Notes: generated by a model not told the origin, from the sequence alone. A stretch of DNA of 64,000 nucleotides from Metaphire vulgaris (GCA_018105865.1 CM030862.1:434001-498000), one strand, 5' to 3'; shown: positions 22,203 to 35,299, numbered from the stretch's first letter. Numbers and translations: made by a program.

Positions 22203-24748
22203 CTAAACTAATCCAATCATATTTAAAGTGATCTTGACATTACCTTGATCATATATTCAACACGGCTGTGCGCATGTCTTTCAATAACAGACTCAACCCA
22301 TATCAAGGGCTTCACCTAAAGCCAATCCAAATAAACAACTCATATTCTATTCTATTCTACTTGATAATTTATGTAGCGCTATAGCATGGCCAAGGCTAAA
22401 GGCAAGAGCGTTTTACAAAAGGCAGTCATACGATATACTCTATTTGATAATTAAACTACAAATTCTTTGGAGATTAAATGAGAAAACCAAAGGATCATAT
22501 TTCGAAACAATGGAATGAAGTCAAAAACAGTAATTAAGGAATTAAAGACAAAAGAATACAACACCACAACTCAGCACAGATAGTAGATCAATCAAATAGT
22601 CAAATAGCAGAGAATAGAAATTATTATTACACAAATCTTGGCCAACATTAAGTCATTGACAAAGAGAAGAATTGTAAGCACAAAGAAAGTCAAGGTCACT
22701 AAGCAGCGGCCAAGGTCAGATTCGAACCAGTGACCTTCCGGTTGCACGACAACAATCCTACCGCTACTCCACTGAGCCCCTGGTCATAGCATAGCATAAA
22801 GTAAAGTAAAAAGTAAAGTAAAATCTCGTGGATTTCTATAGCGCCTTGGAAAGCAGCACAACAGTATCTCTCTTAAACATAAAACTGTCACTTACATGTG
22901 TATTGAGACGATACGACATCAGTTCAAATTCCCCGTCGGGAGGAATGAAAGAGATCGTCCTGTCGTTGTCAAAGCGAGACAGTCGAACGCATTGGTGAAA
23001 CTTGACATCTTCCAGCTCAACTGACTTGCTCTTTCCACCTGCCATAGTAAAAACACTTTCAACTCAACTGCCGCTGCTCACCGTCACTAATTTCCACTTC
23101 CAATTTAACATTCAGGGCATGGCCAAGCAAAGCAGTTTGCCTTTCGTAGAAATGCTTCACCTGCACTGTTGGTTGCGCCTTCAAAACCGACCACTGCTAA
23201 AATCACGGTAAATATGAAAAGAACAAGTGCAGTGACACCCAATCACATTTGCTCTGCCATCCTAGAGATTCTGGTAATATGAAAAAGCAAAAGCAGATGG
23301 CCACCAGCTTTGCATCGTTATGTAAATGATTCAAAAAGCCCCGTTTGAACCGTCCTGCCAATGCCTAAGATGACATTTAGTGCAAAGTACAAAGAAAACT
23401 TTAACATTGACCACCACCAGTCAAATTATGACAGAAGTGAGCAGGAAATAGTAGAAAACAGATCATAAAATCAAACGAAAGCAAGACTTAACATTCGCTC
23501 AACACAAAATGCTGGTTTCATAATAATAATAATCAGAGTAGAAGAGACAGTGGAAGACACAAGTGACAACTTACGGCCAGTGCTCTCAAACAGAACCTTA
23601 TCGTTCAAACCAAGTCGGAGTTCTGGCATTCCAGAAAGATAGACTCTCATCTTGATGGCACCAACAATTTCACTGCGAAGCACATTTCCATTGGCACTAA
23701 CCTGAACAAAAAACACGATAAAATATCTTCTAAAAATAACAATATAACCCAAAACTACAAAAACCACAAAGAAACACAAGCAATGGAATTATCCTCTACA
23801 ATGTAAACAACCCCAATCCCAGAATCAATATATGACGAATGCTAAGATTTCTTAACATCAAATGACGCAGAAGAGGAAGCACACTCCACATTCTGTCATT
23901 TATTCTGCACCTTACGACTTCTTTCAGCAAAGAGTGTAGCTGTCACTTTTTACATCCTCAGATAATTCTGCAGTCATATTTGCTTGAAGTGACCTTGTTT
24001 TTTCACTCTCTTCCATATTCCAAATTCTTCTTCATCTTCATGTGCCATGGGTTGCTACGTCAGTGACCCTAGATTTCCACTCTTCTCTGTTTCTGGCTTT
24101 CCTTATCAGTTCGATGTTGTCTTTAGTTCTTGTTGCTTCTCCTCTTATGCTGTCTGTATACTTTATTCTCTGTCTTCCTCTTGCTCTTTTACCCTCTGTC
24201 ATTAGTGTGTTGTCAGCAGCATATTGTAGGTTATTTATATTCTTTAAATTACAATTTGAAAACAACTCAAAGACACTTTACAAATTCTGTCACTGCTGAT
24301 GCACGACATTAGACAATGCAAAGAAAAGCACAGAACCTTTTGCCGATATTCTTATATCTATGCATTTAAAAGAACACAGTAAACATAGAATAAGTTTCAT
24401 TAATATAAAGACTCACGAGCAAATTGACAGACTCAACGACATCGAGAAACACTTCATTTTTACGATATTTGATTCCCTCGGAGCGCCAAGACACAGCGTT
24501 TGTCACGGTCATCGGAACTTTTGGTGCAATCTCCAACTTATGTCCCTCCTGAGTTATGTACCTACAAAGCAGGTCATTAATGAAAAAACCAATATGACCA
24601 TCATCATCATCACCATCACTACCAACTAAGAAAATAATCCTCTACTACTGCACAGTACATATGAACAGCTTTTAAATTCATGTGTTAGCTCTCTCCAGCA
24701 TCTAGAAAGCAACAGTCATATCTGCAGCCTTGTACAATAAGAACCCAG

Positions 24749-24784
<36 letters not shown>

Positions 24785-25010
24785 CACCCCAGGTTAAAAT
24801 ACCTTCTGATTAAAGATCAAGCATTAAGTCCATAAACAATGAATGATTTGTGAAATCACATTGCTCTTTCTCAACCGATACCCGAACAGCTAACGATTTC
24901 CAGCATCACAAAACTTAGAAATGGAATTCTTAATCTATCTCTAGATGCTTATCATCTAACACTTCAACTATAAATTTCTTTTTCAACAATCTGACAACAC
25001 AATACACTGC

Positions 25011-25063
<53 letters not shown>

Positions 25064-26798
25064 CACAAACAACAAAAATATAACTAGAACAACAACAAGC
25101 AAACGACAGGGCCATCTAAGAAAACCTATCACAACCACCATCATTTTCATCATAATCTCTGTTACATAAACGATTAGAAAAACATAATACTTCAAAGACT
25201 CTGATTTCAATGCAAATAAAGTGACAACGGTTAGATTCCAGTATGACTTACTCCTGCAATATCTTGCTGTCGGTTGTTTGTGGATATCCAAAGTCCATAA
25301 TTTCATCCAAAAGTTCGTAAATTATAACAAAATTATCCCGAATGCTTTCCTCTTCAAGTTCCTTGAAGTACTCAACAAATACCTTCGAAATAAACAAACA
25401 AACAAACCGCTCCAACAAAGACCAGAAAACAGCACAAAAGGCCGATCGTTTTTTGCAACTTAAACTCATCAACACAAATTCATTTCTAGATTGAATAACA
25501 AATCACCAAAACAGCAGTTAAAATCTTTTCTTAAAGCAAACCTTGGAGATGAACAACAGAAGTAATGAAGCTCATTACCTGAACTACTTTGTGCAAAAAC
25601 TGAAACACCAGCGCAATATTAGCATTCTTCTTTGCCACAGAAACAACTAGACAAAGTTAAGGCATTTCAATAACAAACGTTGAAAATCTTGAAAATTTGC
25701 TTCCTAAATTCAGTCACAAATATGTCCAACAACCAGACAATTCCATTTCAACAGCCTCCACAGATATGAACATTTAAATAACTTCAGATGTCACAAACAG
25801 CTTGTAAAATATCACGTTCGTTGCAAAAACACACAAAATTCATTTAGTACGTTAAGTTGAAGAACTCATCAGAAATTGCACACAAAGAATACGATAGAGG
25901 TTGTTGTATTTGATGAAAGCAAACGTGACATTTCCGTGTTGAATGATTGGAGTCAACAGGCCCTCTTCCTCTCTCTCCATCACCAGCGGCATGAACTTGT
26001 CAATCACCGAACTGTCAATGTCCCCTCGATAGTTGCGAGAAACCAGAACCTGCAAGAGTTACATCCCACATTCATTTATAAAATGAGGCAGACAAAACAT
26101 TAGTTGGAATCTTGCTCCATAACCAGCTTCACTTCTGCCCTTTGGTCTTGACGCAGGAGTTTCATACAAAGATCCTTTCAAATGACTCACCATAGTTTTA
26201 GTTATCACTTAAAATTCTCAACTAAATCATATTAATAATAAGAATTTATTAGGCTGTGCCAACAGACAGGCTAGGGGCTTGATTTGACCTATGACCCACC
26301 ATAATTATGACCTGATACCTGGCGTTCACAACTGGCAATATGAGAACATCCATTACATCTACTACAAGATATTAGAGCCCTATAATTCTTATACCACAAA
26401 TTTTGGCACCGAGACATTTAAGCCAAATTCACATTAAACAGAAGTTTATTATCCGAATGAAGCAAGTGATTCCAGTCCAAAATGAACATTCTGAATTTTC
26501 AAATATGCACTGTTTTATGTTGATATCTACGTCACCATTTTTTACTCCACTGTGTTTGACCTATTTCTTGAAAACAGTGAAGCATTAAATATTTCTACCA
26601 TTAGGCCTAAGTGTATTTCGATAAATATTCATCTTTTTCCAACAGAACAATTGCAGAAATATAAAATCATTTAATTCACTTGTTTTGCTATTATGCAATA
26701 CAAACGTTCAGGCGCAGAAATGCATAGTTATGTCTATTTCATCTCAATCAACCAACCTTGCCTTTAAGGTCCAAAACGTAAACCATTGACGACGACAT
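20253..26798 (-). CDS. AP1M1: AP-1 clathrin adaptor complex, mu subunit
   Basis: Medium chain of the AP-1 adaptor, which sorts YxxPhi-bearing cargo into clathrin coats at the trans-Golgi network and endosomes. Eleven minus-strand exons (26757-26798, 25893-26049, 25579-25646, 25252-25382, 24417-24561, 23575-23701, 22896-23038, 22244-22315, 21443-21601, 20834-20959, 20253-20351) join in frame to 422 aa, against 423 in human AP1M1. The N-terminal longin-like part includes [10 protein letters not shown] and SRNYRGDID. The middle reads [20 protein letters not shown]. The mu-homology domain begins about residue 165 ([19 protein letters not shown]) and ends [19 protein letters not shown], the expected C terminus. 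All boundaries are GT-AG. It is intact, and nothing suggests loss of cargo-binding residues. Invertebrates usually have one AP1M gene, so orthology to M1 versus M2 cannot be assigned. A SINE and a LINE stump sit in its introns. Confidence 0.97.
22111..22200. repeat. (TC)n microsatellite
   Basis: About 90 bp of CT dinucleotides with one interruption, between AP1M exons 8 and 9. On the AP1M sense strand it is a purine tract. Confidence 0.95.
22683..22780 (-). repeat. tRNA-derived SINE head
   Basis: Read on the minus strand it gives GGGGCTCAGTGGAGTAGCGG (A-box region), then a B box GGTTCGAATC inside GGTCACTGGTTCGAATCTGA. These are the two internal RNA polymerase III promoter boxes. There is no closing acceptor stem, so it is a SINE and not a tRNA gene. 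It lies in an AP1M intron in the sense direction. Confidence 0.7.
22800..22860. repeat. Dispersed repeat tail (AATCTCGT...TATAGCGCC)
   Basis: AAAGTAAAGTAAAATCTCGT, then GGATTTCTATAGCGCCTTGG, the same family as 15843-15912 and 54300-54395. It lies next to the SINE head at 22683-22780, but it is unclear whether they are one element. Confidence 0.55.
24040..24265 (-). mobile_element. Non-LTR retrotransposon C-terminal stump
   Basis: The minus-strand frame reads [18 protein letters not shown] then [18 protein letters not shown], the GKR.RGR.R.KY.D and R..W motifs at the C terminus of a non-LTR polymerase. A diverged copy of the same sequence lies at 27195-27385. It is intronic in AP1M, on the sense strand. 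Confidence 0.7.
25010..25060. repeat. (AAT)n microsatellite
   Basis: About 17 AAT triplets in an AP1M intron. Confidence 0.95.
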
Positions 26799-27194
26799 TT
26801 TGCTCTCTAGATCTACATACAAAGAATAAACCTTCATAAATAATATTTCATATCACAGCATCTGTTGGAAGTAAGAAAATGCAGAGCAGAATCCATTCAC
26901 TTAAAAAGAAACCACAAAAGCAAATACAAAGAATGCACAAATGACGGCTATTTCAACCATTTAATCAAACCTCTCAGGTGGATAAACACTTGAAACTAAT
27001 CTATGTAAAAATAATGCAAAATTAAATCAGCATTTCATACTTGCAAAGTAACAATAATGTCAATTTATAATGTCTCCATATCTGCAATTTAGGCACTAGA
27101 ATTTCTATAGCACCACATCTGGCACTGGATCCAATGATGTCATATAGCATGGAATCCTCACTCGTAAATGCAAAGTTTGTTCTACATGTCCAAA

Positions 27195-27385
27195 GTCCAT
27201 CTTCTTCTTAAAGTGCCATGAACTGGTATGTCACTGATCATGGATTTCCATTATGCTCTATCTCTGGCTGTTCTTTGCAGTTCAGTGTTGTCTTTCATTC
27301 CTGTTTCTTCTCTTAGATTATCTGTTTATTTTATTCTCTGCCTTCCTCTTGCTCTTTGTTCTCCTATTTACCGGTTATCAGATTT
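27195..27385 (-). mobile_element. Non-LTR retrotransposon C-terminal stump, diverged copy
   Basis: The plus-strand sequence shares phrases with the copy at 24040-24265, such as TTTATTCTCTGCCTTCCTCT and CTTGCTCTTTGTTCTCC, but its frame is broken. It is an old decayed insertion. Confidence 0.6.
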
Positions 27386-28325
27386 TCCGGTCGTCCTTTC
27401 TAATTAAGTTTCCAAACATCTGAACTGCTTCTTTCTTACGGCTTTTATATTTTCATTTTCCACCAAAAAATTTTGAACTTCTTTGTTAGTAACTTTTCTG
27501 TCCACGAACTGCAATACAGTCAAAGTCAATAGGAGAACCAAAGGGCTAGCGTTTTCAGTTTTTATGTGGCGCTATAGCAGCTACTTGAGCTCACCGCCGC
27601 TTCACTCGTTACAATCTTACAGAAGAATCGCATCTAAATAAGGCAAACATCGACAGCAAATACTCTAATCTTGTTCTTTCGTGAAACCCGTTCGATGAAC
27701 GTGAACAGAATCAAAAACTGCAATTATTTAGATATTTTTGAACATAATTTATTTCACACGTCGACGCCCATAGATTTCGACGACCACCACGGCAAAGTGA
27801 CGGCATAGACAGAGATTCTCTACTCTAAATAGCTAGACTTCAGCATGCTCATTTATGACAAATTTATATAAGTAAGTAAGTAAGTAACGTTCAGATCATA
27901 GACTTTAATATCATATTATAATAAATCTATGGTTCAGATTATTGTGTTGACTCGTCCACAGGTGGGCTGCATGAACACATTACATTACATTACATTCGTG
28001 AAACCCGAAGTGAATATAAGTATGTATAAGTTATTAAGATCAAACACAATAATAAATAATAATTATGCACTTTATAGCACCAGTGCTAATACTCTAAGGG
28101 TGTCAATCGATGATGCTCCAAATCCATCTGTAAAAGGTCATTCCATAGATCAGTCAGTGGGAAACAGCAAAACAGACTATTAAGGAGTTGCCAATTGGTA
28201 GTGATGCACTTTAAATCAGAAAATACTAAATTCTTTGGAAAATCTGATAACTAAGCTGCTAAGGAAAGAAAGTTCTATATTTAGGCCTCCTTTCCTTCTC
28301 TGCCCTTTCTTCCATTATGTTAAAG

Positions 28326-28573
28326 CAGAGGTTCCCAACCATGACCTAAGGCCACTTGTGGCCCACCGGCTCTCATGAAGTGGCCCACAAGGTCTCCTCA
28401 ATATTCAAAACAATTATTTTTAATTAATTTCATAAATGTATTGATGTCTAAAAAATAAATAAGAAACTAAAGCTGCAATAATGTGTGATCTACAGTACTT
28501 TATTCTAAAATCTTGATTATAATAATAATGTTTAAGGTGGTTCAGAAAGATTTGCCCTGTGTGAGAACCACTG
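28326..28573. repeat. hAT-like short repeat
   Basis: It starts CAGAGGTTCCCAACCATG, continues GTGGCCCACCGGCTCTCATG as in the copy at 1588, and ends GTGTGAGAACCACTG. The ends are a loose inverted repeat (CAGNGGTTC). The right part (TTTAAGGTGGTT to AACCACTG) also matches the LINE-tail hairpin described for 56285-56510, so it may be composite. No target duplication was seen. Confidence 0.5.
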
Positions 28574-28821
28574 TAGATTCAGTTATAGTTTTACCTTCAC
28601 AGCTTCATGCTGCTACCAATTTATCCACATCTAAGCAATGAACAGGTTGGTTGGATGGCCAACACCAGTTGCTTAACTTCAAGGTTATAATGGTAACCAG
28701 CTGTGTTACACCATGTAGGCCACACCCACTACTACTAATAATGCTATTACTACAAAGTCTACAACTGTTATGACTACCACTAGGTCCACAGTAATAACTG
28801 CCACCTTTCCTAATCTTACTT

Positions 28822-28822
28822 G

Positions 28823-28887
<65 letters not shown>
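28822..28887. repeat. (CTA)n microsatellite
   Basis: About 21 ACT/CTA triplets followed by a few AAT. It gives a false poly-Thr frame. Confidence 0.95.
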
Positions 28888-29842
28888 ATAATAATAATAG
28901 AATTAGTCTCTTAAAACACCACTTAACAAGTAGAATAGCATCTCATTACAGACAAAATTAAGTAAACTACACATAATACAACTTTAAATTAATATTCATA
29001 CTCCCATTTAAACTTGTTTTGTGAATTAATAGTTCATACCACTACTATTAATAATAGTAATAATTACGAATTTTGCAGCTCAGTGATTTTTAGCCATTTG
29101 TTTATGTTTTCACATTTTGTAAGAAACGTTTTGAACATTTCTCAACCTTATCACACACACTAGGAAAGTTTCCTTATCGTCAAGTATTAATCCGTTCTTA
29201 CTTGAACAAATAAATTCACATTTACAATGGTTAGCAGAAATTTGATTCTGAAGAAAAGAGAAAATTCAGTAAAAGTAACTGAAAAAAAGAGAGCTTAACC
29301 ATCAAGGATACCAGGTGAAGATGCAAAACATATGAATACCATGCGGATATTTCATAGCTCCAATAGTTAACACTCTGCCTGGATAACAGCATAGTAGTAA
29401 AGACTGCATAATCATAAGACTTATTATGACCATAATAAAAATGACACAAATCATAAAATATTTATAACAAAAATTCTTATCAACTTCATATAATTTCACA
29501 AATAATTTTTTTATAAACTTGTGAGATAGTGTAGCTTCAAAGACAAAAGCATTATTTAAACTAAAATCCTATTAGAATTCACTCCCAAAAAATTAAATTT
29601 AAAAATATGCCAAAATGTTACAGCCATTTCTGAAACTTTCAAAGGACATTGTATAAGAAACTTAAAATTGGTCCTCAAATTCCTCAATATAAAGTTAGTC
29701 AAATTAGCTGCTTCATATAACAACAGATACAAATTCTGGGAAACTCTTGTCTATTACGTAAATACTGAATGCAAAATAAATTGACATCTTTACGGCAAAT
29801 GTCGAACATATATGCAGCACAGTGGCGCCCTCTGTGAGTCGA

Positions 29843-30256
29843 CTAAGTCCGTGCCGCTTTATCGCACTCCATGAGACACTCTCGCACTAGAATCCGAGCG
29901 TGCATAATTCCACGTTTCAGTCGCTCTGCCGAGGTTTTGCTGCCCGCATACGTTGGACGAATGTCCTTCCCCATGTCCTCTATGACTGCAAGGAGCTGTC
30001 CATATTTGCTCTGAGACTGCAGATGCTGAGGATGGTTAGATGCGAACGAAGGGGGGTGGGCGCTGCTTCCAGCTGCCGCCAGGGTCTGTCTTGAGGAGGC
30101 AGCAGATACACCTGAGACCGATGGCGGAGGGGTGTTACGCGCCTCACATTCAAACAAAGACCTTGGAGTCTCTGGATTGCTTGGACCCATCGGAGTTGCG
30201 GGACCCGAGCTGCTCGACTCAATGATCACATCGTCGTCTTGGGCAGTTGTGCTCAT
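29843..30256 (-). CDS. CDK2AP1: CDK2-associated protein (CDK2AP/DOC-1) family
   Basis: One uninterrupted frame of 137 aa starts at an ATG at 30254-30256. The N-terminal half (1-80) is acidic then Ser/Pro/Thr-rich and looks disordered. The C-terminal 55 residues carry the conserved family helix-hairpin: [38 protein letters not shown] and [17 protein letters not shown]. Vertebrate CDK2AP1 and CDK2AP2 are 115 and 126 aa with the same C-terminal block. Family members bind CDK2 and are subunits of the NuRD chromatin-remodelling complex, so nuclear action is expected. CDK2AP1 and CDK2AP2 cannot be told apart here, and the symbol is for the family. The coding region has no intron, unlike the split vertebrate genes. 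There is no poly-A tract after it or other sign of a retrocopy, so it may be a native single-coding-exon gene. It diverges from the bL12m gene. Confidence 0.92.
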   Translation of the reverse strand: MSTTAQDDDVIIESSSSGPATPMGPSNPETPRSLFECEARNTPPPSVSGVSAASSRQTLAAAGSSAHPPSFASNHPQHLQSQSKYGQLLAVIEDMGKDIRPTYAGSKTSAERLKRGIMHARILVRECLMECDKAART

Positions 30257-31190
30257 TTTGTAGATCTATTTACGCCTGAGAGTAGCGCAGTGAAACAGAT
30301 TTGTCAACTAACACATATATGGCAGAACACAAATCAATCCCATGAAACAGAAAAGCACTATTTTTAAAAATTAAATATTTTGCTTGCCTGTAAATGACAT
30401 AGGATCATTTTGTAGCATAGAATGAAGATCAGAATGGCAGCTCTGATGAACAAAGTCTCTAATCAAATATTTCTTAATAAACAAACATAAATGAGAAACT
30501 TTCTGTCATACTGTATAACAGCAGCTAATAGCAGAACAACAACCTGCATACAATGAATGTCTAAGCATTAATTATTATTCTGCGCTATTCTGCCACTCTG
30601 TGAGAAACAAAAATTTGAGATAAGCAAAAGAAAACAAGCAAAAGAAAACATTTATCACATATCTAAAACCTAAAGGAGTGAAATTTTCTTTCACACAATA
30701 ATAATATGAATTTTACCAAAAAACTTACAAAATTCTCATCGAACTTTTAACATTCAAAACTGCAACATACACGGATTAACGACCATTTTATGTCTTTAAA
30801 CCACTTACAATATATAAATATGTTATATAGATCATTAAATAAAGACGCCACATAAATCACATTTATTACAATAAATGATTATAAGGATTACAAAACCACT
30901 GCTTGCAATGAATATCAAAAGCCTACAATGTTAGTAGAATATCATCAAACTCGTTCGCTGGTTTAAACTAGCACAAAATAATCAACTCGAAAAAGTTACA
31001 CAAATTCGGACAGAAATTCTTAAAACGAGCCAACGACCGAGGAGATCGGATTCATCGGGGGGGAGTCGTTGTCGGCATAGACCTTAATTATCACCTTTAA
31101 GTTTAGAAAGAAAAACTCGAGATGTTGCAAAAAATGTAGGAAATTGTGACTTAGATTCTGTAGCTTTATCAAAGCATAGACAGCGGAGGG

Positions 31191-31247
<57 letters not shown>

Positions 31248-32575
31248 TGATTTAAAGTGGTTTAGGAGGCTAAGTAAGCCTGTGTGAAAACCACTGATGT
31301 AACCATCTGCATTCATTAACCTAGTTTATCGAGATAACCTTTGAATCCGTTTACTGTTTCGATACTGAAATTGAATTCCAAACTTTCCAAAAATACTTTT
31401 CAAGCCTGCCTACCTGGATCACCTTGACCATCGCGGACTACGGACTATAGATTTTACCCAGATTGAGCGCTCGCGAATTAGCTGGTGCGCTGGTGCAGTG
31501 CGTCAAGTATTACAGCGTTATAAAACTTTCAATTTACTTACTTGCTTACTAACTTACTTACTTACCACTGTTACCAGGCTGTAAGGCATTTGCTGCGGAG
31601 TGCGGACTGCTCTGCTTCCGGTGTCCGTTCAGTCATTGACTGAAGCATGAAAGTCAACGAGTGATAATTAAGCGCCTGGTTTGAATATTTCGCTTTTATT
31701 TTGAAAATGGGAACCGTTAAGTTTGTCACTTCTGAACTGACTTGGTGTTTGCGATGCTCTTTGAGGTAACCTCCAAATATTCTCTGTAGACTGCTTCCAT
31801 GGATTTGGCTCATGCGAACGTCGATTTTTATAGCGCCGTTCAGTAACTGGCGCTTTATTGTTTTCCTATTAAATGTTACTGTTTTTTATGTTTACCACAG
31901 CATATGGTCAATTACATGCTGAGTCTCGTACGAAGAGTCCTGCTACTCTCACCACTGCTCATTGTCATCTTTTTGAAGTGCTTTGTTGAACAATTCCAGA
32001 CCCCAGATATGATTATCTCGATTTTGTAAATGGAGTTCATTTTAAAAGTTTTAGCGGATCTAAATTATTTAAGTCATTGTGATACGAACAAATCGAAAGA
32101 CAATTGTTACCTTTGACGAAATTATGGACGTACGTGACATGCAACAAGAATTTTGGACGACTGCAAACCTGTCGTTCGAAATGACTGATAACAGAGGTGC
32201 ACTTTACTGGTTAACCAGACGAAGGTTGCTGTGTAATACTTACATGTGCAATGCATACAACACTCCATGTCAGGTCCAGAACTATCAACAAGGATTGCAT
32301 AGTAAACATTGTGCATGTCAAACACGCAGTTTCAAAGGAGTGTTCGAGAGGGTTCATTCTTTGCAAGAAGCCAACTTTCCCTGAGGCAAATTGTTCTTAT
32401 GGTGTACTGCTAGACACAAGATATGCACCATACTCTGGCAAAGCATCATTATTTTACTTTTGAATGATCTAATGCAATTTAGAATGCTAAATTATAGTTT
32501 TACGGTTTTGGCAAGTGGAGAACCATATGCAAAGTGAGTTGCTTGCATTTTAGACATCGTCAGAGAATTGCTTCC
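30257..32575. other. Divergent intergenic region between CDK2AP and bL12m
   Basis: Two head-to-head genes share this 2.3-kb spacer, which must contain both promoters. I see no clear TATA or initiator. The middle is occupied by LINE remnants and an AAT microsatellite (31085-31370). Short open frames at 31571-31813 and 32079-32384 have no recognisable similarity. Confidence 0.5.
31085..31370 (-). mobile_element. LINE 3' remnants flanking an (AAT)n tract
   Basis: On the minus strand the left part (31085-31190) gives SKSQFPTFFATSRVF-like sequence, matching the LINE C terminus at 59773-60342. The right part (31247-31370) gives ETVNGFKGYLDKL and a stop, followed by AGTGGTTTTCACACAGGC and AACCACTTTAAATCA, matching the LINE tail family of 49084-49275. 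Between them lie about 18 AAT triplets. Two truncated LINE ends are therefore juxtaposed. Confidence 0.6.
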
Positions 32576-34764
32576 ATGCAGCCACTGTCCTTTCAGTCTT
32601 CAACACAGCGGCGGTTGTACATGGCAGACGCTATTCCAGCCGCGGCACTCGAAGGAGAAGAGAAGCAGTATGCACCAAAGATCAAGCAGCTGGTGAAAGA
32701 CATCAGCCAGCTTAATCTGCTCGAGGTTGCCGATTTAAATGAGCTTCTAAAGGTATGAAATAATTGGTTTGCAGTTCTGTCATTGCCAGGGTATTTCTGG
32801 ACTTATCGTTGGACTTAATTTGGAGTTTTCGCTAATTAATTGTGAAACCTTGTACCCGGTAATTCAGTGTCTAATAAGCGTTTGGTTTGTTTCAGAAATC
32901 TTTAAAAATTGCAGATGCTCCTCTGATGGCATTTGGAGCAGTGTCGTCTGCTGCAAAACTAAAAGTGAGTCTTATGATGTTTCTTTTCTCTTTGCTTATG
33001 TATTTGTTTGTTTGTTTGTTTGTTGAGAGTGAAAACTTGGAGTACATTTCTTAGAGATAGTTTCGATGAAATGTAATTTTAAATGAATTATTTCATCTAC
33101 ATGAATTATGGATTCCTGTTTCTGTGAAATATGTCTGCTTTCATATCTGTCAAGTAAAGAATGTTTTATTGAGCATCAGTTACATTTGGAGTGATGTCAA
33201 GTCACCATTGTCATTTTACAAGAATGAGTAATTACTATTGTTCAGTGTCCCTTGTCTCTTCTGGAATTCATCAGCTCAAAACCAGACATTTGAGTCCACT
33301 CTGTCGAACCAAAAAGCAGTTTGTTTCCTGTTCCAGATAATTTCATCACTTGTTATTGGTCATTCGTGTAGCTAATGACATCTCTAAAATCTTTCTTTTC
33401 TTTCCTCTTTACTCTTCAAAGTACAGGACTCGCCCCCACTTTATTCCGTTGGCCACTGGGACTTGATACTAATAAGATCCAACAGTAGTTTATTTGCCTC
33501 TTTCTGAATCCAATTTCTTTAAAGTAATTTATATTAATCTTTAAAATCCAGGAATTAAATTGTAAGCAGTTGTCTTGGATTTTTGTAATGAACTTTTTAA
33601 TAAATTTTCTCTAGTAAAATCCAAGATGAATGTAACTTTTGATAGTCATTCATAACATTTATGTCGAAATGGAATTGTCAGCTACAAGTGGAAAATGCAT
33701 TATTACTCTTTTTTTAATGGCTGACAGTTTATCGTTGGTCTTTTTTGGAAATAATTTACCAAAAAGCACGATGCTATGAAGTGCCTAGGTGTGTGGATAT
33801 GGATGTGATGATAGAAGCTAAAGGTCCATCCATATAGTACTTACACAGTCACGGGGAAGGGGAGTCATATTTAGGAGGTTTTGCGTATGTACGGTGTGCA
33901 AACGGTGGGTGGGTGAAAATATGCCTTTTTTGCATATGTACTATATGGGTGAGCCCTAATCTAGCTTGGCCTATGAGTAGAAAGATCAGAGAATTGATGA
34001 CTGTGCCTTGACTTATGTTGTTTCATGGTCTTGATTCTATTTGTAGAGCGAAGAGACCGAAGTCCCTGAAGCCAAGCAAGAACAAATCAACTTTTCAGTG
34101 AAACTCACAAAATTTGAAGATTCCAAGAAGGTGGCTTTGATAAAAGAAGTGAAGAACTTGGTTCCTGGTTTGAATCTTGTGCAGGTCAGCAGACGGACGC
34201 GCTTTCTTACTACTAACCTAATGTCACAGAATATGCACTTAATTTCCCTTTTTGTTTATCCACTTGTCAGCTTTTCCATGCCTCTATGAAGTTTGGTGTA
34301 GATCATAGTAGATGTTGAGAGGGTTTCAAAGACAGGGTGCGATTTGTGACCTGGAGCAGTGGGGGGGTATGTCGAGCTTGGGGAGGATGTAGTTGTTGGG
34401 GAAGTGTAGCAGTGGGGGGATGTAGTGATGGGGGGATGTAGCAGTAGGGGGGAAATCCCCCCTTCCCTCACTACAAATCGCGCCCTGTTCAAAGAACCAA
34501 TACAATCAGACCATTGCTCTATCAGCAGAGACTCATTGTTAGATTTGGATGTATTCGATTTGGAAAGCTTATTTTATTGTTACTGTAGTATTTGATCTTA
34601 ACTTTTATTGACGTTTTGAGAACTTGTGAGATTTTCTGTTTGTCTAGGCGAAGAAATTTGTTGAATCTCTTCCGCAATTGGTTAAAACGGACATCGCAAA
34701 AGAAGAGGCAGAGAAACTGAAGGCCGTTCTTGAGGCAGTCGGAGCAACTGTTGTACTGAGTTAA
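32576..34764 (+). CDS. MRPL12: Mitochondrial ribosomal protein bL12m
   Basis: Four exons (32576-32752, 32896-32964, 34047-34184, 34648-34764) join in phase 0 throughout to 166 aa. This is the L7/L12 stalk protein of the mitochondrial large ribosomal subunit, which recruits translation factors. The start [19 protein letters not shown] resembles a mitochondrial targeting sequence rich in Gln, Ser and Arg. The dimerisation domain is [21 protein letters not shown] short Ala-rich hinge and an acidic linker ([10 protein letters not shown]) follow. The factor-binding domain runs [20 protein letters not shown] to [20 protein letters not shown]. Human MRPL12 is 198 aa, and most of the difference is at the N terminus. 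An open stretch continues upstream of the chosen ATG (HRQRIAS) to a possible acceptor at 32550, so an upstream first exon with an earlier start is possible. Confidence 0.95.
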
Positions 34765-34931
34765 ATTCTATTACAGACGTATGACGTCTTCTCGTGAAAA
34801 TGCATTGCAGTCACGACCGATAAAGTTACACGAGATTTATCTTGGAAAATTATTAAAGATGCAGTTTTGAATTGATGATGATGATGATGAGGAGGAGGAA
34901 CTGATTAGGGTAGCATATTATAACAAGTGGC

Positions 34932-34937
34932 AATAAA
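34932..34937 (+). terminator. Candidate bL12m polyadenylation signal
   Basis: AATAAA lies 168 bp after the bL12m stop codon, in a GGCAATAAAGATAAAG context. It is the first canonical hexamer downstream. Confidence 0.55.
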
Positions 34938-35299
34938 GATAAAGTTCAATACACTGTATAAGGGGAGGCTATTTAAAACTGCTTTCATTGGCCGAATAGT
35001 AACCGGGAGTTTTATCTGTAGATTTCATCAAAGCATCTAGCAACCTCTTGTTCAAATATAAATCTTTATTTGCAAATGCAGACAACACAAGAACAAACAC
35101 AACGCTTAACTAACAGCTACACACTCCACTATTATACAGTTGACAAAATACATGTAAAGTGGGTGTCCTAGAGAACCGAAGTGTAAAAGGGTGTTGACGA
35201 TTCTTAACAATATCATATACTGTATTGGATTCAATCCAAGCATTTCACGAATACAGTCAATTGTTACTTTATCATAAACAGATTTTACATACAGTACAG

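Larger units (their letters stand above)
26799..29842. other. Spacer between AP1M and CDK2AP
   Basis: The AP1M promoter and 5' untranslated sequence lie at the left and the CDK2AP 3' flank at the right. The space holds a LINE stump (27195-27385), a hAT-like repeat (28326-28573) and a CTA microsatellite (28822-28887). No further coding region was recognised. Confidence 0.5.

Noticed and set aside
24753..24783. Short direct repeats as a CRISPR-like array
   Set aside because: It is a (GAT)n microsatellite with no spacers. No CRISPR array was seen anywhere, and none is expected in an animal genome.
31571..31813. 80-residue minus-strand open frame near the divergent promoter region
   Set aside because: No recognisable motif, no splice context, and nothing links it to CDK2AP. 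Left unannotated.
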